Positions 49,149 to 60,390 of a stretch of 64,000 bases of DNA are shown here, in pieces. The notes beneath the pieces were generated by a model, which saw only the letters and a list, made by a program, of their open reading frames with translations, ran no database searches and was not told where the DNA came from. The DNA lies in NCBI GenBank assembly GCA_022496805.1, contig CM040086.1:6698501-6762500 (forward strand), given 5' to 3'. Made by a program: the position numbers and the translations under genes. Origin of the DNA: Pohlia nutans (taxonomy: Eukaryota; Streptophyta; Bryopsida; Bryales; Mniaceae). Position 1 is the stretch's first letter; every line of letters starts with the position of its first letter.

Positions 49149-49270
49149 CTTGGGCACACAAGGGCAAGGTAAATTTCAAAGGTTGCACTAGGGTGGATCA
49201 TGCTGAAGTGCGTGGGGATTTGAACTTTTGACCCCACCAGACTCTAAGAAGCACCTTTAGCACTCCCCAA
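49107..49270 (-). mobile_element. tRNA-derived SINE-like insertion with a 42-A tail
   Basis: On the minus strand a B-box-like GTTCAAATCCCC (49225-49214) lies in a ~120-base body that ends in a 42-base poly(A) tract (T42 on the plus strand, 49107-49148). That is the layout of a tRNA-headed SINE. An A-box-like sequence could lie near 49250-49265 but is weak. I could not identify the target duplication. Confidence 0.5.
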
Positions 49271-51139
49271 GGGTAGTTTAAGGTCATTTTGGACCCATAT
49301 GTATGGTTTTCAATTAACACTAACAGATGAGTGCCTCTTACAATACCAAAAAAGGGTGTTGTTTTCGACATCGGTGTAAAAATAGGCTTGTCATAGGTGT
49401 GTGATGGCTTGATATGGGTACCCCCTTCAAAAATAGTGCGATTTTCGAGAAATATCCTTTTGGTAAGAAAAAAACATTGAAAAATTACAAAAAAATAGAT
49501 GGTGTTACAGGCCCCATGGCTACAACTATATACCTAGTGTTAAATTTATGAATTTCTAGCATACATAAAATAAACTAAACATAAGTCACACATAGTGAGA
49601 CGTGTCTCACCGGTACCTATATCAAGCCATCACCCAAATGACAAGTAGAGGTCATGTATGTCATGCACGTCACATACCTAGGGCTCTCATTCCTCACTTA
49701 TTAGAGATATTCTTAGAATATCCATGGAATATCAAGAATATTTCTAACATACTTTTTTGCTTTGTCATGTAGGATATGTCTTAAGTTACATGCATGAACG
49801 ACTGCTTTATCGTCATTTTGGGCAACCCAGTTTTTCAACATTAAAGTGTCAAAAACATTGTCAGGAAGAGTGGAAAAAGCACCCCTTTTAGTGGTATTAG
49901 TTACAAATTTGCTCAAATATATGGAGTACTATACTCAGGGTGTTGTAGAGCACAATTTACCATCAATTCTATGTGATTGGAGGGTTATCTAATTAGTTAG
50001 TATGGAAGCATCTGCACTCTTGCACGCTAAAAGTCTAAACCTCACAATCTAAAATTATTCATCTATGTTTGAAGAGCCTTTGAACCTAAATTTGCACACC
50101 AAATGTGCACATTAAATAGTCAATGAACCAATCACAAGTAAAAGATGGGATATATTCAACTAAACTTAGATTTGAAGAGTCATTCCTTAATCTTTTGATG
50201 CCTATGTGCACTGTAGCTATATGCACTAAATTTCATTAGTTTTTTTCACCATGATTGATACTATCATAAATAGAATTAATTAAATTAGAAATTATCCATA
50301 CAATTGTATTTTCAATTGGAGTGAAGAAAAATTGTCAAAATTTGAGAATCACCCAATGGTGGGACTGGAAGATCGTAGTATGTTTTTGTACTGTATAATG
50401 CACACTCAAAAATGAGATTTTGGAGGATGTGTGATTTCAAAGTTAAATAGAATTTGGGTTTAATTTTTTTTAATGAAAGTGACTCGGTTCAACAATGCCC
50501 TATATCAACACTTCTCCATTGTAATCTTTCATATCAAGAACGGACTCACACATAATTATTGTGAATTTTATAAGTGAAAGTGAATTATCTATATATAGTT
50601 TAGGAAAAAAAATTATACGTTAAAAATTGAAAGGAGTTGGTACATTGATGAAGATTAGAATACGTGCACTACTAGAACATGAACAAGAGAACACAATCCA
50701 AAAAAACAAAAAAAAACAAAATTTCCAAATACAAGAAACACAACATAGTACATGTGTTGTATTTGTAAGTATTTGCTATATTTTGAGGTATTTGCAATAT
50801 TTTGGAATTTTGAACATATTAATTATTTTGATCGCTGCACAACTTCAAATTGATTTTTTTTTAAATGTGTATTATGAATCTCCAACTTTGAACTTCACAA
50901 TTCAAAATCCAATTCTTTCTGTTATTTGCATTTTTGACACTTCATTGACCAAAATGTGGTAAGCTAGGTATTAAAGGGTTAGCACGCTATAAATGATGAC
51001 CCCAGAGCCTATTTCATCTAGTTTTCCAGTGTGTAAGACCTTTGAGGGCATGCGTGTGGATGCTCTAAGAGTTTACAACTGTGAAACATCAAATGCACAC
51101 TCAGTATTCTTACTTGGAACTTTGTTACATAGAATGGCC
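49271..51139. other. AT-rich spacer left of the Harbinger element
   Basis: No gene supported. The longest frames are Asn/Ile/Phe-rich by composition. Confidence 0.45.
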
Positions 51140-51192
51140 TAAGGGACGGTTTACACTATGGACCAAGAGCCGTGACCAAGAAAATTAAATCA

Positions 51193-51236
51193 TTTTCATG
51201 GTCACGGCTCTTGGCCAAGAGCCGTGACCATGAAAA
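51193..51236. repeat. Perfect 44-bp palindrome near the Harbinger left end
   Basis: Two 22-base arms, TTTTCATGGTCACGGCTCTT plus GG and its exact complement, meet without a spacer between 51214 and 51215. A further CCAAGAGCCGTGACCA copy lies just upstream at 51162. Confidence 0.9.
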
Positions 51237-51488
51237 ATCAAAAAAGGATTTTTGAGTGGCTTGGTCACTCTTGTAGTGTAAAGTGGATTTGGACCGGGAC
51301 AACTTTGGGCTGATTTTTTAAATGTAAATTTAAAAATGGCAGATTTAGGGGATTACCCTCTCATTTACCTTCCCACCTTCTCTCTCTTCCACCTCACCTC
51401 TCTTCCACCTCATCTCTCTTCCACCTGTCTCCTTCTCTCTCATTCTCCTTCTTCTTCTCTTCTAAAAATTTCAGCAATTAGGGTTACA

Positions 51489-52888
51489 ATGGAGGGGAGG
51501 AGGAGGAACCTTGTATTGATGTTAGGCTTGTATATGTGCTTGCACATGCTTATCTCACACATTGTGAGCATGCAAGCCTTGATTTTGCATGGAGAGTGGG
51601 AGAAAATGGCAATTTTCAGCATCTTCTTGGAGAGCATGGGAAGAAGGGTGACACGAACTTTGTGGAGCATTGAAAGACAATGTGGATTCACGGACCGTTT
51701 GTTGTTGGGATCATACACCGAAGGTCAATTCAAGGAAAGAACACGAATTAAGTTTGCTACTTTTAAATTTCTTTGTGAGAAATTAGGGTCGGTTTTGCAT
51801 AAAAAAGATACACCTATGAGAAATGCAATTTCTGTGGAAACAAGAATTGCAATTTCATTGTCTAGGTTAGGAACCGGCAATGGACAATTGCTCATAGGTG
51901 ATCTTTATGGGGTTGCTGAATCTACGGTTTCGATAATTGTGAGGGAATTTTGCAAGGCCGTGAGGCAACATTTGCAACGAATTCTTGTGCAAATGCCTAG
52001 TGAATCGCAGTTTAGGGTTTTAGCAAAGGAGTTTGAAGCTCTTCATGAAATTCCGTATGTAGTGGGTGCAATCGATAGATCGCACATTCCTGTTTTAGCA
52101 CCTGTAGATGGGGGAGAAGATTACTACTGTCGGAAATCCTTCCATTCAGCAATTCTTCAAAGAATTGTTGATGTGCATTGCAAATTCTGGGATTACGAAT
52201 TCGGTTGGGCCGGTAGTCTCCATGATTGGGTTGTTTTTCAAGTTACAAAAATTGGGAGAGCATGTATGGAGGGTAGATTACATCCGTACAAATTAATAGG
52301 AGATGCAGCATATCCCGTAAGACCATGGATGTATTGTCCATTCAAAGGAGGGAAACAGAATTATCACAAATCCAAGCAAAGTGGAATTTTGTCCAATCTT
52401 CCACACGGATGTGTGTTGAGAGGGCTTTTGGAATTTTGAAGGGGAGATGGAGGATCATAATGAAGAGATGTGACGTGCCATTGAGAAGTGTGCCGGATCT
52501 TGTTGCAACATGCATTGTTTTGCACAATTTGTGCATTACAATGAAGGACGGTTTCAATGAGGACTGGATTTCGGAAGCGGAGGAACAATTACAAAGGAGA
52601 ATCGAGATTGGTGCTTTGAAGGAAGGGCAAGAACTACGCTGCGAGAGGGCATCAATTCACGAGGTAAAAAATAGAATCTCTTATAGAGAAAATTCAGATT
52701 TGACAAATGATATAAATGATGGAGAGGTAGAAGCATTCCTAGTGAAGGAAAATGAGAAGGCCGTAGACCTACTTCGTGAAGCTACAAGAATGCATGAAAT
52801 TCTGGCGAAGAGTTTATGGCACTCTAAACTTCAGAATCAATCAACTCTAGAGTTTTCCGATAGTAGTTCTGATTCTATGGAAGATTAA
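51489..52888 (+). pseudogene. PIF/Harbinger DDE transposase, one frameshift
   Basis: I chose the ATG at 51489 (MEGRRRN) because the open frame upstream is Leu/Ser/Pro-rich translation of a CT-rich leader. The protein has a helix-turn-helix-like segment (GVAESTVSIIVREF), then the catalytic core: first Asp in GAIDRSHIPV (codon 52074, residue 196), second Asp in GSLHDWVVF (codon 52224, residue 246), and a GDAAYPVRPWM segment. Around 52345-52360 the reading shifts by one base. The rest, including the Glu in RMCVERAFGILKGRWR (codon 52418) and a coiled C terminus, lies in the next frame, ending in TAA at 52886. All three catalytic residues survive, so one apparent single-base deletion, or a sequencing error, separates this copy from an intact transposase. 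Harbinger transposases need the Myb-like partner to enter the nucleus and bind the ends. Confidence 0.9.
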
Positions 52889-54332
52889 CTAGAACTTTTC
52901 TAGAAGGGCTGCAAAGTTCCTATCCATATTCTTCAGCAATTCTGTGGATTGCTGAAAGGTAGAAATAAGAATGGTAGAATTTCCTACCACTTGCTGAAGA
53001 AGACCTTCAATGTTCTCTTTAGTCTTCTTTTTCTTCTCTTGTGTGGATGGTGCTGTAGATGGACTAGGTTGAAGAATTTCTGGAGTTGTAGGTGGTGTAG
53101 CATATGTCTCCTCTCCTTCTTGGACACTTGCTGGAATTTGGTTGTGCACACTTGCACGTTTGCTATTCTATGTATCCATTTCATCAAACCATCTACACTC
53201 TTGCTTGCGGTCCGAACCCGAAATTTCATTTGCACGCTTGTCATTTCTGTACTCCGCTAAAATAGTCTTGTATTTCTTCTTGCAAGATAACCACGAGCGG
53301 TTAAATCCTCAAATTCCAGCCACCATTCGAATATGTAATTTTACCCACATGTTCATACCTACAATACACGACAAGAAATAATAAGACAATGGTAAAAAAC
53401 AAGCTCAAAATGGGTCAAAATGCAAATTGTCAAAAAATCCAGCATAGGAAGGAAGCTTGTTTCTATTACAAAGATCATTCAAAAGAGTGGTTGCACACAA
53501 GAAAAGTCATGGTGTAATGGTTGGAGGTGGGTGGTAAGGCTTTGCATCTTGCCCACATGGGTTCAAACTCCCCCGCGCGCAAGGCGTGGCGCGGCCAAAA
53601 ACTGGAAGCCCCCGCGGCAGTGGCCGCTCGCGTTTTGGGGGGAGGGGGGGCAAGGGCATGCGGCTAAGGCGAAGGCCTTCTACGGCCTCATCATACGGCC
53701 CACATACAACCACATTCAAGCCACATTCAAGCCACATTCGAGCCACATTCAAGCCACATTCAAATTCTTTTTGCATAATTTTACAACGTCATGGGAAAAA
53801 AAAATTTACCTTGTTTGTTTGCTGCTCTTGCAAACTCCTCGTCCATCTCTCCCCTTAAGGCAATCAAAGTTTCCACTTCAAAATCCCTCCACTTTATTTT
53901 CGTATCCTCCTCATCCTCCATGCCTTCAAGATCAATTATATTGGTTTTTGCTTTCTTGGTTAGAGTTTTCCCCTTCGGAGGACAACCTTTTCTCTTTGGA
54001 GCAGATTTGGGTGCTTTTCCTTCTTCTTTTTTCACCTCCAAAATCTCCTTTCCTCTTGACAATTCACTACACGGGATTTGGGTTCCAATCTCCTCTAGCT
54101 CTCTCTCACTATGAGGAAGTCTTTGAAAAGGAGGTGAAGAGAGAGAGAGATATCTACTAGAATGAGAAGAAAACAAATTTGGAGCATGCTGAAATCGCAA
54201 TTGAGGAATTTCTGCTGGTACATGATTTGGAGGCAAGGAAATTGGATTTGAAAATCTCATCCACTTGGAATTTTGGGACCACATCTGTCCTTCGGAATCC
54301 CTAATTTCTCCATCTGCACTATACCCCTCCAT
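52889..54332 (-). pseudogene. Harbinger Myb/trihelix-like partner protein, two nonsense codons
   Basis: Exon 1 (54332-53810) starts MEGYSADGE, has a Lys/Pro-rich basic stretch (KRKGCPPKGKTLTKKAK) and begins the trihelix domain (KWRDFEVETLIALRGEMD). A GTAAAT donor at 53809 and an acceptor ending at 53359 join it in phase to exon 2 (53358-52889): NMWVKLHIRMVAG, then NRSWLSCKKKYKTILAEYR, ISGSDRKQE and WFDEMD, typical of this family, then a coiled C terminus. Exon 2 contains TGA at 53311-53309 and TAG at 53170-53168. Both are explicable as C-to-T or G-to-A changes, for example from Arg CGA and Trp TGG or Gln CAG. The stop TAG at 52891-52889 abuts the transposase TAA. Confidence 0.8.
53480..53770 (+). 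mobile_element. GC-rich SINE-like insertion in the intron of the Harbinger partner gene
   Basis: An A-box-like TGGTGTAATGGTTGG (53508) and a B-box-like GGGTTCAAACTCCC (53560) are followed by a very GC-rich body (53570-53700). It ends in about five 12-bp ACATTCAAGCCA units. This is the arrangement of a tRNA-headed SINE with a short-repeat tail. It is the most GC-rich stretch of this part of the window and lies wholly inside the intron 53809-53359. Exact ends and target duplication were not found. Confidence 0.5.
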
Positions 54333-54595
54333 TGATGAAAAAAATGTGAAAAAAAAATTAGCAAAAAACAGCAAAAAAACAGCAAAAACAGTGCATGCAC
54401 AAAAATTGAGAGAGAAAGCAAAGAGGAACACATGGTTTTTATTCCTTCCTAAACCCTCAACCCAACGGTCTTCAAAAACTATGTAAAAAAATTTCTATCC
54501 CAACGATCTACAGTAACGTCAAAAAAATCGGGAAAAAAAAATATTAAAAAAAAAATTCGGCCAATGGCTGATTTTCAGCCTTACGGCTCCCTTGA

Positions 54596-54635
54596 TTTCC
54601 GTTGAGTCGAGGGTTTTGCCTCGACTCAACGGAAA
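54596..54635. repeat. Perfect 17-bp stem, 6-base loop near the Harbinger right end
   Basis: TTTCCGTTGAGTCGAGG, loop GTTTTG, then its exact complement. It is unrelated in sequence to the palindrome at the left end. Confidence 0.9.
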
Positions 54636-55191
54636 ACCCGTTGGACCATGGCACATTATCCAAATGGCAGATTTTAGTAGTTTTAGGGGACCTCAAAGTT
54701 AGTGGTCATTCTCCTTTTTCCAAGGTAGTGTAAAGCCAAATGGGACCAAGAGCTCTTTTTCGGCCAATCACAGATTTTAGAGTTGCATGGGACAAGTTCT
54801 TGGTCCGTAGTGTAAACCGCCCCTAAGTATTATACTCATTCCGAAAGGTTTGAGAGCATTTTGGGACATAATTATGAGAAATTTTCATTCTCAACCAAGA
54901 ACTTCAGTTATGCACTTTTAATATGTAGATTACCTTGTTATCTGTCCGATTCTCGGAACCGGTGGAAATGAACTACTCATGCCAAACAAGTTGAACAACT
55001 ATTCATGATCCTCAAATTTCTTTTTTTTTCCTATGTGAATAAGAACCCATTATCAATCTTAAGTAACCAACTTTGAATAATTATAACTTATTCATATGAT
55101 ATTGAACTCAATGTGTTTTTAGGTGTGTTGGAATCCCCTTACATTTTGCCAACAAGGGAAAGTTGCAAAATTGCAAAACAATCGACAATTG

Positions 55192-55264
55192 TGCACTGAA
55201 TATGGATTGAACACCCTACTGTTAGATCTTCAGTTTGACGCTCTTGCAATTGAGCTATCCCTGC
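55192..55264 (-). tRNA. tRNA-Phe (GAA) pseudogene or relic
   Basis: These 73 bases read GCAGGGATAGCTCAATTGCA on the minus strand, continue to an anticodon loop CTGAAGA (anticodon GAA) and end TTCAGTGC plus A. Overall similarity to plant nuclear tRNA-Phe is clear, including the invariant TAGCTCA and AGAGCGTCA segments. Stem pairs are lost: 28-42 and 30-40 of the anticodon stem, two acceptor pairs, and at least one T-stem pair. Several changes look like C-to-T or G-to-A. A functional tRNA is unlikely. Confidence 0.75.
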
Positions 55265-55277
55265 AAGTCAGAGTCCA

Positions 55278-55348
55278 TTCCGTAACTGGGCTCGAACTTA
55301 GATTGTCGGGGTGGAAGCCAGCTATCCTAACCACTAGACTACTATGGA
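55278..55348 (-). tRNA. tRNA-Glu-like gene relic with a TCC anticodon
   Basis: The minus strand reads TCCATAGTAGTCTAGTGGTT, then AGGATAGCTGG, loop CTTCCAC, and TTCGAGC in the T loop, ending TTACGGA. Acceptor, D arm and T loop follow plant tRNA-Glu. The anticodon position reads TCC where Glu would have TTC or CTC, and the T arm has lost a base. It lies 13 bases upstream, in transcription sense, of the tRNA-Phe relic, so the two may derive from a tandem tRNA pair. Confidence 0.65.
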
Positions 55349-56684
55349 AATCAAGTCTTTAGACCATATTTTTTATTCAAGTACTAGAGTTAACTACTAA
55401 CTCGTAGAAAGTGGGGCTGTTGACCTTAGATTCTTCTAAAAGAGAGGTTGAAGTGTAAAAATAGAACTTCAGTTCGTGTGCAAAAATAAATTGAAGACGT
55501 GAAATCATTTTGCTGAAAAATAGACCGTTTTTGAGTTCGGTTCTTAGTTTGAAGGTTTGGAACATGAATAGTGCCACGATCATAGCAAGATGGGACTTTT
55601 GTTCAATTGAGGAATAAGAGAGTGAGCACTCATACTATAAATAGGCACAAGTCATGTTCATGCAATGAATAGGACCTTGGCTCATAAATATATTTCCATT
55701 GTTCATGTAGTGAATAGTGTATGTGAATGGCCCCTCTTTCTTTCTAAATGAAAACATGTCGTCTCTTTTTGTCTATTTAATTTTTAGATGCTCAGATAAC
55801 GTTTCTCTCCAAGCAGAGGCAAGGAAACCTTGTTTAGTTAGTTAGCGGATAACTCTACTTAATTGAATTCAAACTCAAGATGCCATAGCATAATACAATA
55901 ATGAGAGCCAATGTTCATCCTTTTGCAAAGGAACCACAATCTAGTTACAATTATTTAGAAGCTAAGTTTACATGGAGATGACATGGTAGTCCCAAAATTC
56001 ATAGAATACAAATGGCATTCCTTCATTACTTTAAAAATGAACCTAAATGATGATTTTCTATTGATCCGGTTCTAAAAGGGTTCTCCATTGCACAACTCTA
56101 TTATGCTATGGTATTTGCCTATAGTGCCAACATTAGGAGAAATCTGGGGTCCCAAAGGGGCCCTCTAAGACAGCCCCTGTTAGGTGAACCGGCTGTCCAA
56201 GTACCCCTTTCCATGCAAACCTATTGGTGCAGGTCGCTGCCCGCTGACAGCGTCGGAAGCCGCAGTGCTGGCAGCGTCGATTGGCTCGACCCACGGAACT
56301 GCACTGCTGGCACCATTGGTGACAGCGTGTAAAGCGCATGGTTTTGCCTCAAATTTTCAGCACGTGCCAAAGGCAAAGGCCCTTTTGTGACTCCAGATTT
56401 CTTCTAATGATTGAATCCAAAAATGCACAATAAATTCAGTAATTGTTGTTTTTTATAATTATAAAAAATAAATAAAGTGTTGTTTATCCTTTAGAAGTCA
56501 ACGGATGCACACATTTTTTTAAATGCATTTATAAATGCTTTTATAACTCACAAAATTTATGGAGTTGTAATACAAATCAATTGATGTCGTAGATATTGAT
56601 ATATTGTTGATTACATATGTATGGTTGGATTTACTTAATCCCTTTTTACTTGAATTTTTGTGATTGGTTAAAAAGCAAAGACAC
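55349..56684. other. Intergenic DNA, no gene
   Basis: No supported gene. A GC-richer patch at 56140-56340 has overlapping short frames on both strands without recognisable domains. Confidence 0.4.
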
Positions 56685-58513
56685 TTAACCCCTAAAGGGC
56701 CGGAGTGTTTTTCCTCCAAAATCACTCCAATGCATCCATTTTTACTCCCAAATGCAAAAAAACCAAAAAAATGTTATTTTTTACCTTCTAACCGTAAGAT
56801 CTTGTCTTGAACTATTTGAAAAACATACACAACAAATTTCATTGATTTTGACCGCACGGATTGCTAGATAATTGCGTTTGATGGAAAAAAACACCCCAAA
56901 AAAACACATGCCTCGAAATTTCAAATGCGTTTGACCATGGCTACATCAAAAAGTCCTCACTACCAAAACCTGTCGCACTTCACTTTCACATTCTATATGA
57001 TGTTACTTAGTTGTGTACCAATTTTTGCTGCATTTGGAGATGTTTAGGATGTTGAAGAACACCTTGCACTTGCTGGGGGTTTAAAAGTTCTGAAAAGACT
57101 ATATGTTTTTGGAACTGCAATATTTTCGACTTTCTTTATTTAAAATACAAATCCGAGCAATGAAACACAAGTACATTCCACCCTCTATAAAATTGCGAAA
57201 AAAAATTTGAAAAAATAAATAAATTTTGAAGTTAATTAACACCCAATTCCCTATTTTTGCACTTAGCCAAGTGCAATCATTCATGAGCAAATTTTGCTCA
57301 AATTTTTTTTGTCTAAAATATTCTTTAAAAAATTGCGATTTTTGTCTTCCTACAACCAATTACATTATTAACAAACAATTCATTTATTTATTTTTTATTC
57401 TTATCTTTATCTTTTCTTTTATCTTTGTTTTCTTGTCTTTCTTGTCTTTTGGAGGCAGAGGGAAAAAAAAACTTTTATTTATTTATTTTTAAATTTCTTT
57501 TTGTTTTCTTTTTTGGTTGCCTCTTCTGTCCAAGGTTCAGGGTAGCTGAAACCCTAACGGCGGCTTCGAAAAAAAAAAAAAAAAGTTTTGTTTTTTTTTC
57601 CTCCTCCGCCTCCAAAAAACAAGAAAGAAAAGAAACAAAAGATAAAACAAAAGATAAAACAAAAGATAAATATAAGAATAAAAATTAAATAAAAAACTGT
57701 TTGTTAATATTGTAATTGATTGTAGAAAGACAAAAATTGCTATTTTATAGAAAAAACATTAGACAATTTTTTAATTGCGCCCAGGGGCCAAGTGCATGAT
57801 TATATGGCCAAGTGCATAAATTGGGAATTGCATGTTAGTTTTAGAAGACATGTAGCACATTTTTTAAGAATTTTGGGGGTTAGGGGGGAAATAAAGGGTG
57901 GAGGAAGGGAATTGAAGTGCCAACCCATTCCAATGTTCATGACCCCACTAACTCTCAAGGTGTACTACCACATGGCAGTTTTTCATTGGATGATTTTAAT
58001 TTTTAAATTTTTAAATTTTTAAATGATTTAAATATTCAAAAATTTAAATAATATATTATAATTATAAAATTGAAATTTTAGTTTAAAATATTATTTTTTA
58101 ATTTAAAATAATTAAGTTCAGTTTAAAATAATATTTTTATTTATAAAAATTTATTTTAAAAATTTAAAAATAATGTTTTTAAATTTTTTGAATGAGTTTG
58201 GAAAATGGGGTGGTCTTCTCCCCCCACAGGCCACCCCATTTTCCACACACCGCCCATCTTGTTGCCCCCCCTAAAATTCAACTATTTCTCTAGTGCCCCG
58301 TTGCCCTTTCTACCGAAAAAAACACATTTCCCCTCATAACTTTCACATCCGGTGTCAGAATTCCAAAAAAAAAAAAAAAAACCCCCCGTTTTCGTGGCAC
58401 ATTGGGGAATTTACTATTAAATTTCCTTCAAAGTTTGATTAAAAACGTGTTCACCGGAACCTACCTGATTCTCTAAATGTCCTAGTTAGGACACCTGTTC
58501 CGTTAGGGGTTAA
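56685..58513. mobile_element. Possible 1.8-kb TTAA/CCCCTAA element
   Basis: The left end reads TTAACCCCTAAAGGGCCGG and the right end in reverse complement reads TTAACCCCTAACGGAACAGG. If they belong together the element is 1829 bp. The interior has T-rich and A-rich runs and complementary stretches (57390-57470 against 57590-57670, AAGATAAAACAAAAGATA words) that could fold back. No protein is supported. The two ends could also belong to separate truncated copies. Confidence 0.45.
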
Positions 58514-60013
58514 GATGATAAAAACATTGAAATGATATTTTACCAACTTTAGAAAATCATCTTCAAGGGTTCGTTTTTTGAACTAATATACCACCTTGAT
58601 AACAATTTATTATGTTTTTATTTTTATTTTTACAAATGATAGTAGTCTAATAAATTGAAGAGCTGTATTGTACAAGTTGTAACCAACTAGCACAAGGATC
58701 AAGAGAAATTTGGATGGATGAAAAATGTAAGTGTATGTGAGGAATAGAAACATTTGAATTCATTCGTGATTCAGAATCTTGATGCTCTAACTCTTAGGGG
58801 TTAATAAGAAAAGTGAGTACAATAATTAATGTAAAATTTAACCACAAATACTGTAACTCTAATGAGCTCACACACACTATTGAAGATTATATAGATCCAC
58901 ATTTTTATCTTAAAATATATAGATTTAATTTGTTTTCGGAAACTATTATTAATATGACAAATATCTCTAAAAGTATATAAATTGAAGTCATCAGTGGCTC
59001 AAATTGCAACAAATGGGTTCTTTTGGACTCAAAAACAATAGAGTGATGGGTGATTCTATCTCAACCCCTAAAATGTCTACGGCCCTCTTCAAATTGAATA
59101 ATTTGATGCATTATAAAATGAAATTAAGAGGGATATTTTGAACTTGAGGTATCAATAAAAGTTGTACATTATGAATTTTAGATATTATTCACACGGTTAA
59201 TTTATGATTGCAATCACCAATATTTTTGTATAAAACTTGAAACTTAAAATTCAAAATTCTTTTGTAATTCAATTACAAATAAAATATTGACAATCTAGGT
59301 ATGAAATTCGTTGAGATGGGTTGATATGTAATACTCTAAGTGTAGTGATTATTGGAGATTTTTTGGTTGCTTGATTTTTTGATTACTTGATTTTATGAGT
59401 TGGTTTTTTCAAGAGCACTTTTGAACACTTTTGAACTGATCTTAAATCTTTTTGATGAATCGCTGCACCATGAAATGAAGCATAAAAAACATTCACAAAT
59501 CATCCCCTTTCTAATCGGATCACACATGCATGAAGCTAACTTCCCATAAAATCTCACATAGTAAAAATTTCATGGCAAATGAGTAAACGTGGATGAAACA
59601 TGTACATTGTTCAAAAAATGAACGCTTAGGCACTTAAGGATTAATTGTTCTATTCTTCACAATAAAATCTCTTCATTATCCTTGTCCTTCTCTATTATGA
59701 CATGTTTGGGAAGCCCTAACTTCAATGTGGCAGACATGGATTAGTCACAAAAATGCTTTGTTATATGTGTATTGCTTGAAACAACAATATCGTCATATTA
59801 TGGAGTGTTGTATTATGAAGGGTAGACTATAGCTCTGATTTGATTAATTAATACTTTAAAGAAATCTACCAATTTATGACAAATGGGCTTGTCTTTGCTT
59901 GGCTGATGTTTAATTTCCTAGTGGAACAAGCGGCTAGTCGCGTAGTCTCTGCCTTCGTATTTACCCTAGATTTACTTTTACATGGTGTTTGTACTGTTCA
60001 GCCATGTAACTCC
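58514..60013. other. AT-rich DNA with an inverted copy of the dispersed repeat
   Basis: 59090-59440 is the reverse complement of a diverged copy of 5380-5720 (AGTGATTATTGGAGATTTTT, TTACAAATAAAATATTGACAAT). A CTTAGGGGTTAATAAG word at 58796 marks another end of the TTAA/CCCCTAA family. No gene supported. Confidence 0.5.
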
Positions 60014-60246
60014 TTAACCCCTAAACGTCTGAAAATGCCTTTGCGGCAAGTAGAATACAACGTATATTTCTTGTATTCAGAATGGTTCCACACCTTTAAT
60101 GGGTTTGAGTTCAACAAAGAAGTTGAAATTTAGATCAGTGCAGTTCTAGTGAGCTATTGAGATCTCAATTTAGAACTTCTTGTTGATAGCAAATGCCAAT
60201 TATACGAAAATGTATTTACTATCCCCATGGGACGTTTAGGGGTTAA
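60014..60246. mobile_element. TTAA/CCCCTAA short element, 233 bp
   Basis: The ends are the clearest of the family: TTAACCCCTAAACGTC on the left and the same 16 bases in reverse complement on the right. Non-coding MITE-like structure about 0.7 kb upstream of the SDHAF1 start codon. Confidence 0.85.
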
Positions 60247-60390
60247 AAACGAAGCGTTTCGTAGTCTCTCCTCTGGAAGGGCAGAGACAATAAAGCTCAT
60301 AATTTGCTGAAATTAGCCACTTTGCCAATTAGTTACAATTTTTTTTAAATCTTCCATTTTTTTTCCCAATGTATCACGTAAATCGACAAA

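Larger units (their letters stand above)
51143..54823. mobile_element. PIF/Harbinger transposon, 3.7 kb
   Basis: The left end reads GGGACGGTTTACACTATGGA and the right end in reverse complement reads GGGGCGGTTTACACTACGGA, so the ends match with two substitutions over the first 20 and continue as CCAAGA. TAA flanks both sides (51140-51142, 54824-54826), the TWA target duplication of this superfamily. It encodes the two expected proteins convergently, a DDE transposase on plus and a Myb/trihelix-like protein on minus, with abutting stop codons. Both subterminal regions hold long perfect hairpins. Coding damage indicates a recently inactivated copy. Confidence 0.94.

Noticed and set aside
48940..49237. 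Two Lys-rich minus-strand ORFs
   Set aside because: They are generated by the 42-base T run of the SINE-like insertion.
50668..50690. CACTACTAGAAC resembling another CACTA left end
   Set aside because: No inverted partner or 3-bp duplication could be found nearby.
53781..54114. Plus-strand ORF over the Harbinger partner gene
   Set aside because: Antisense of the trihelix exon. The minus-strand frame has the conserved domain and splice sites.
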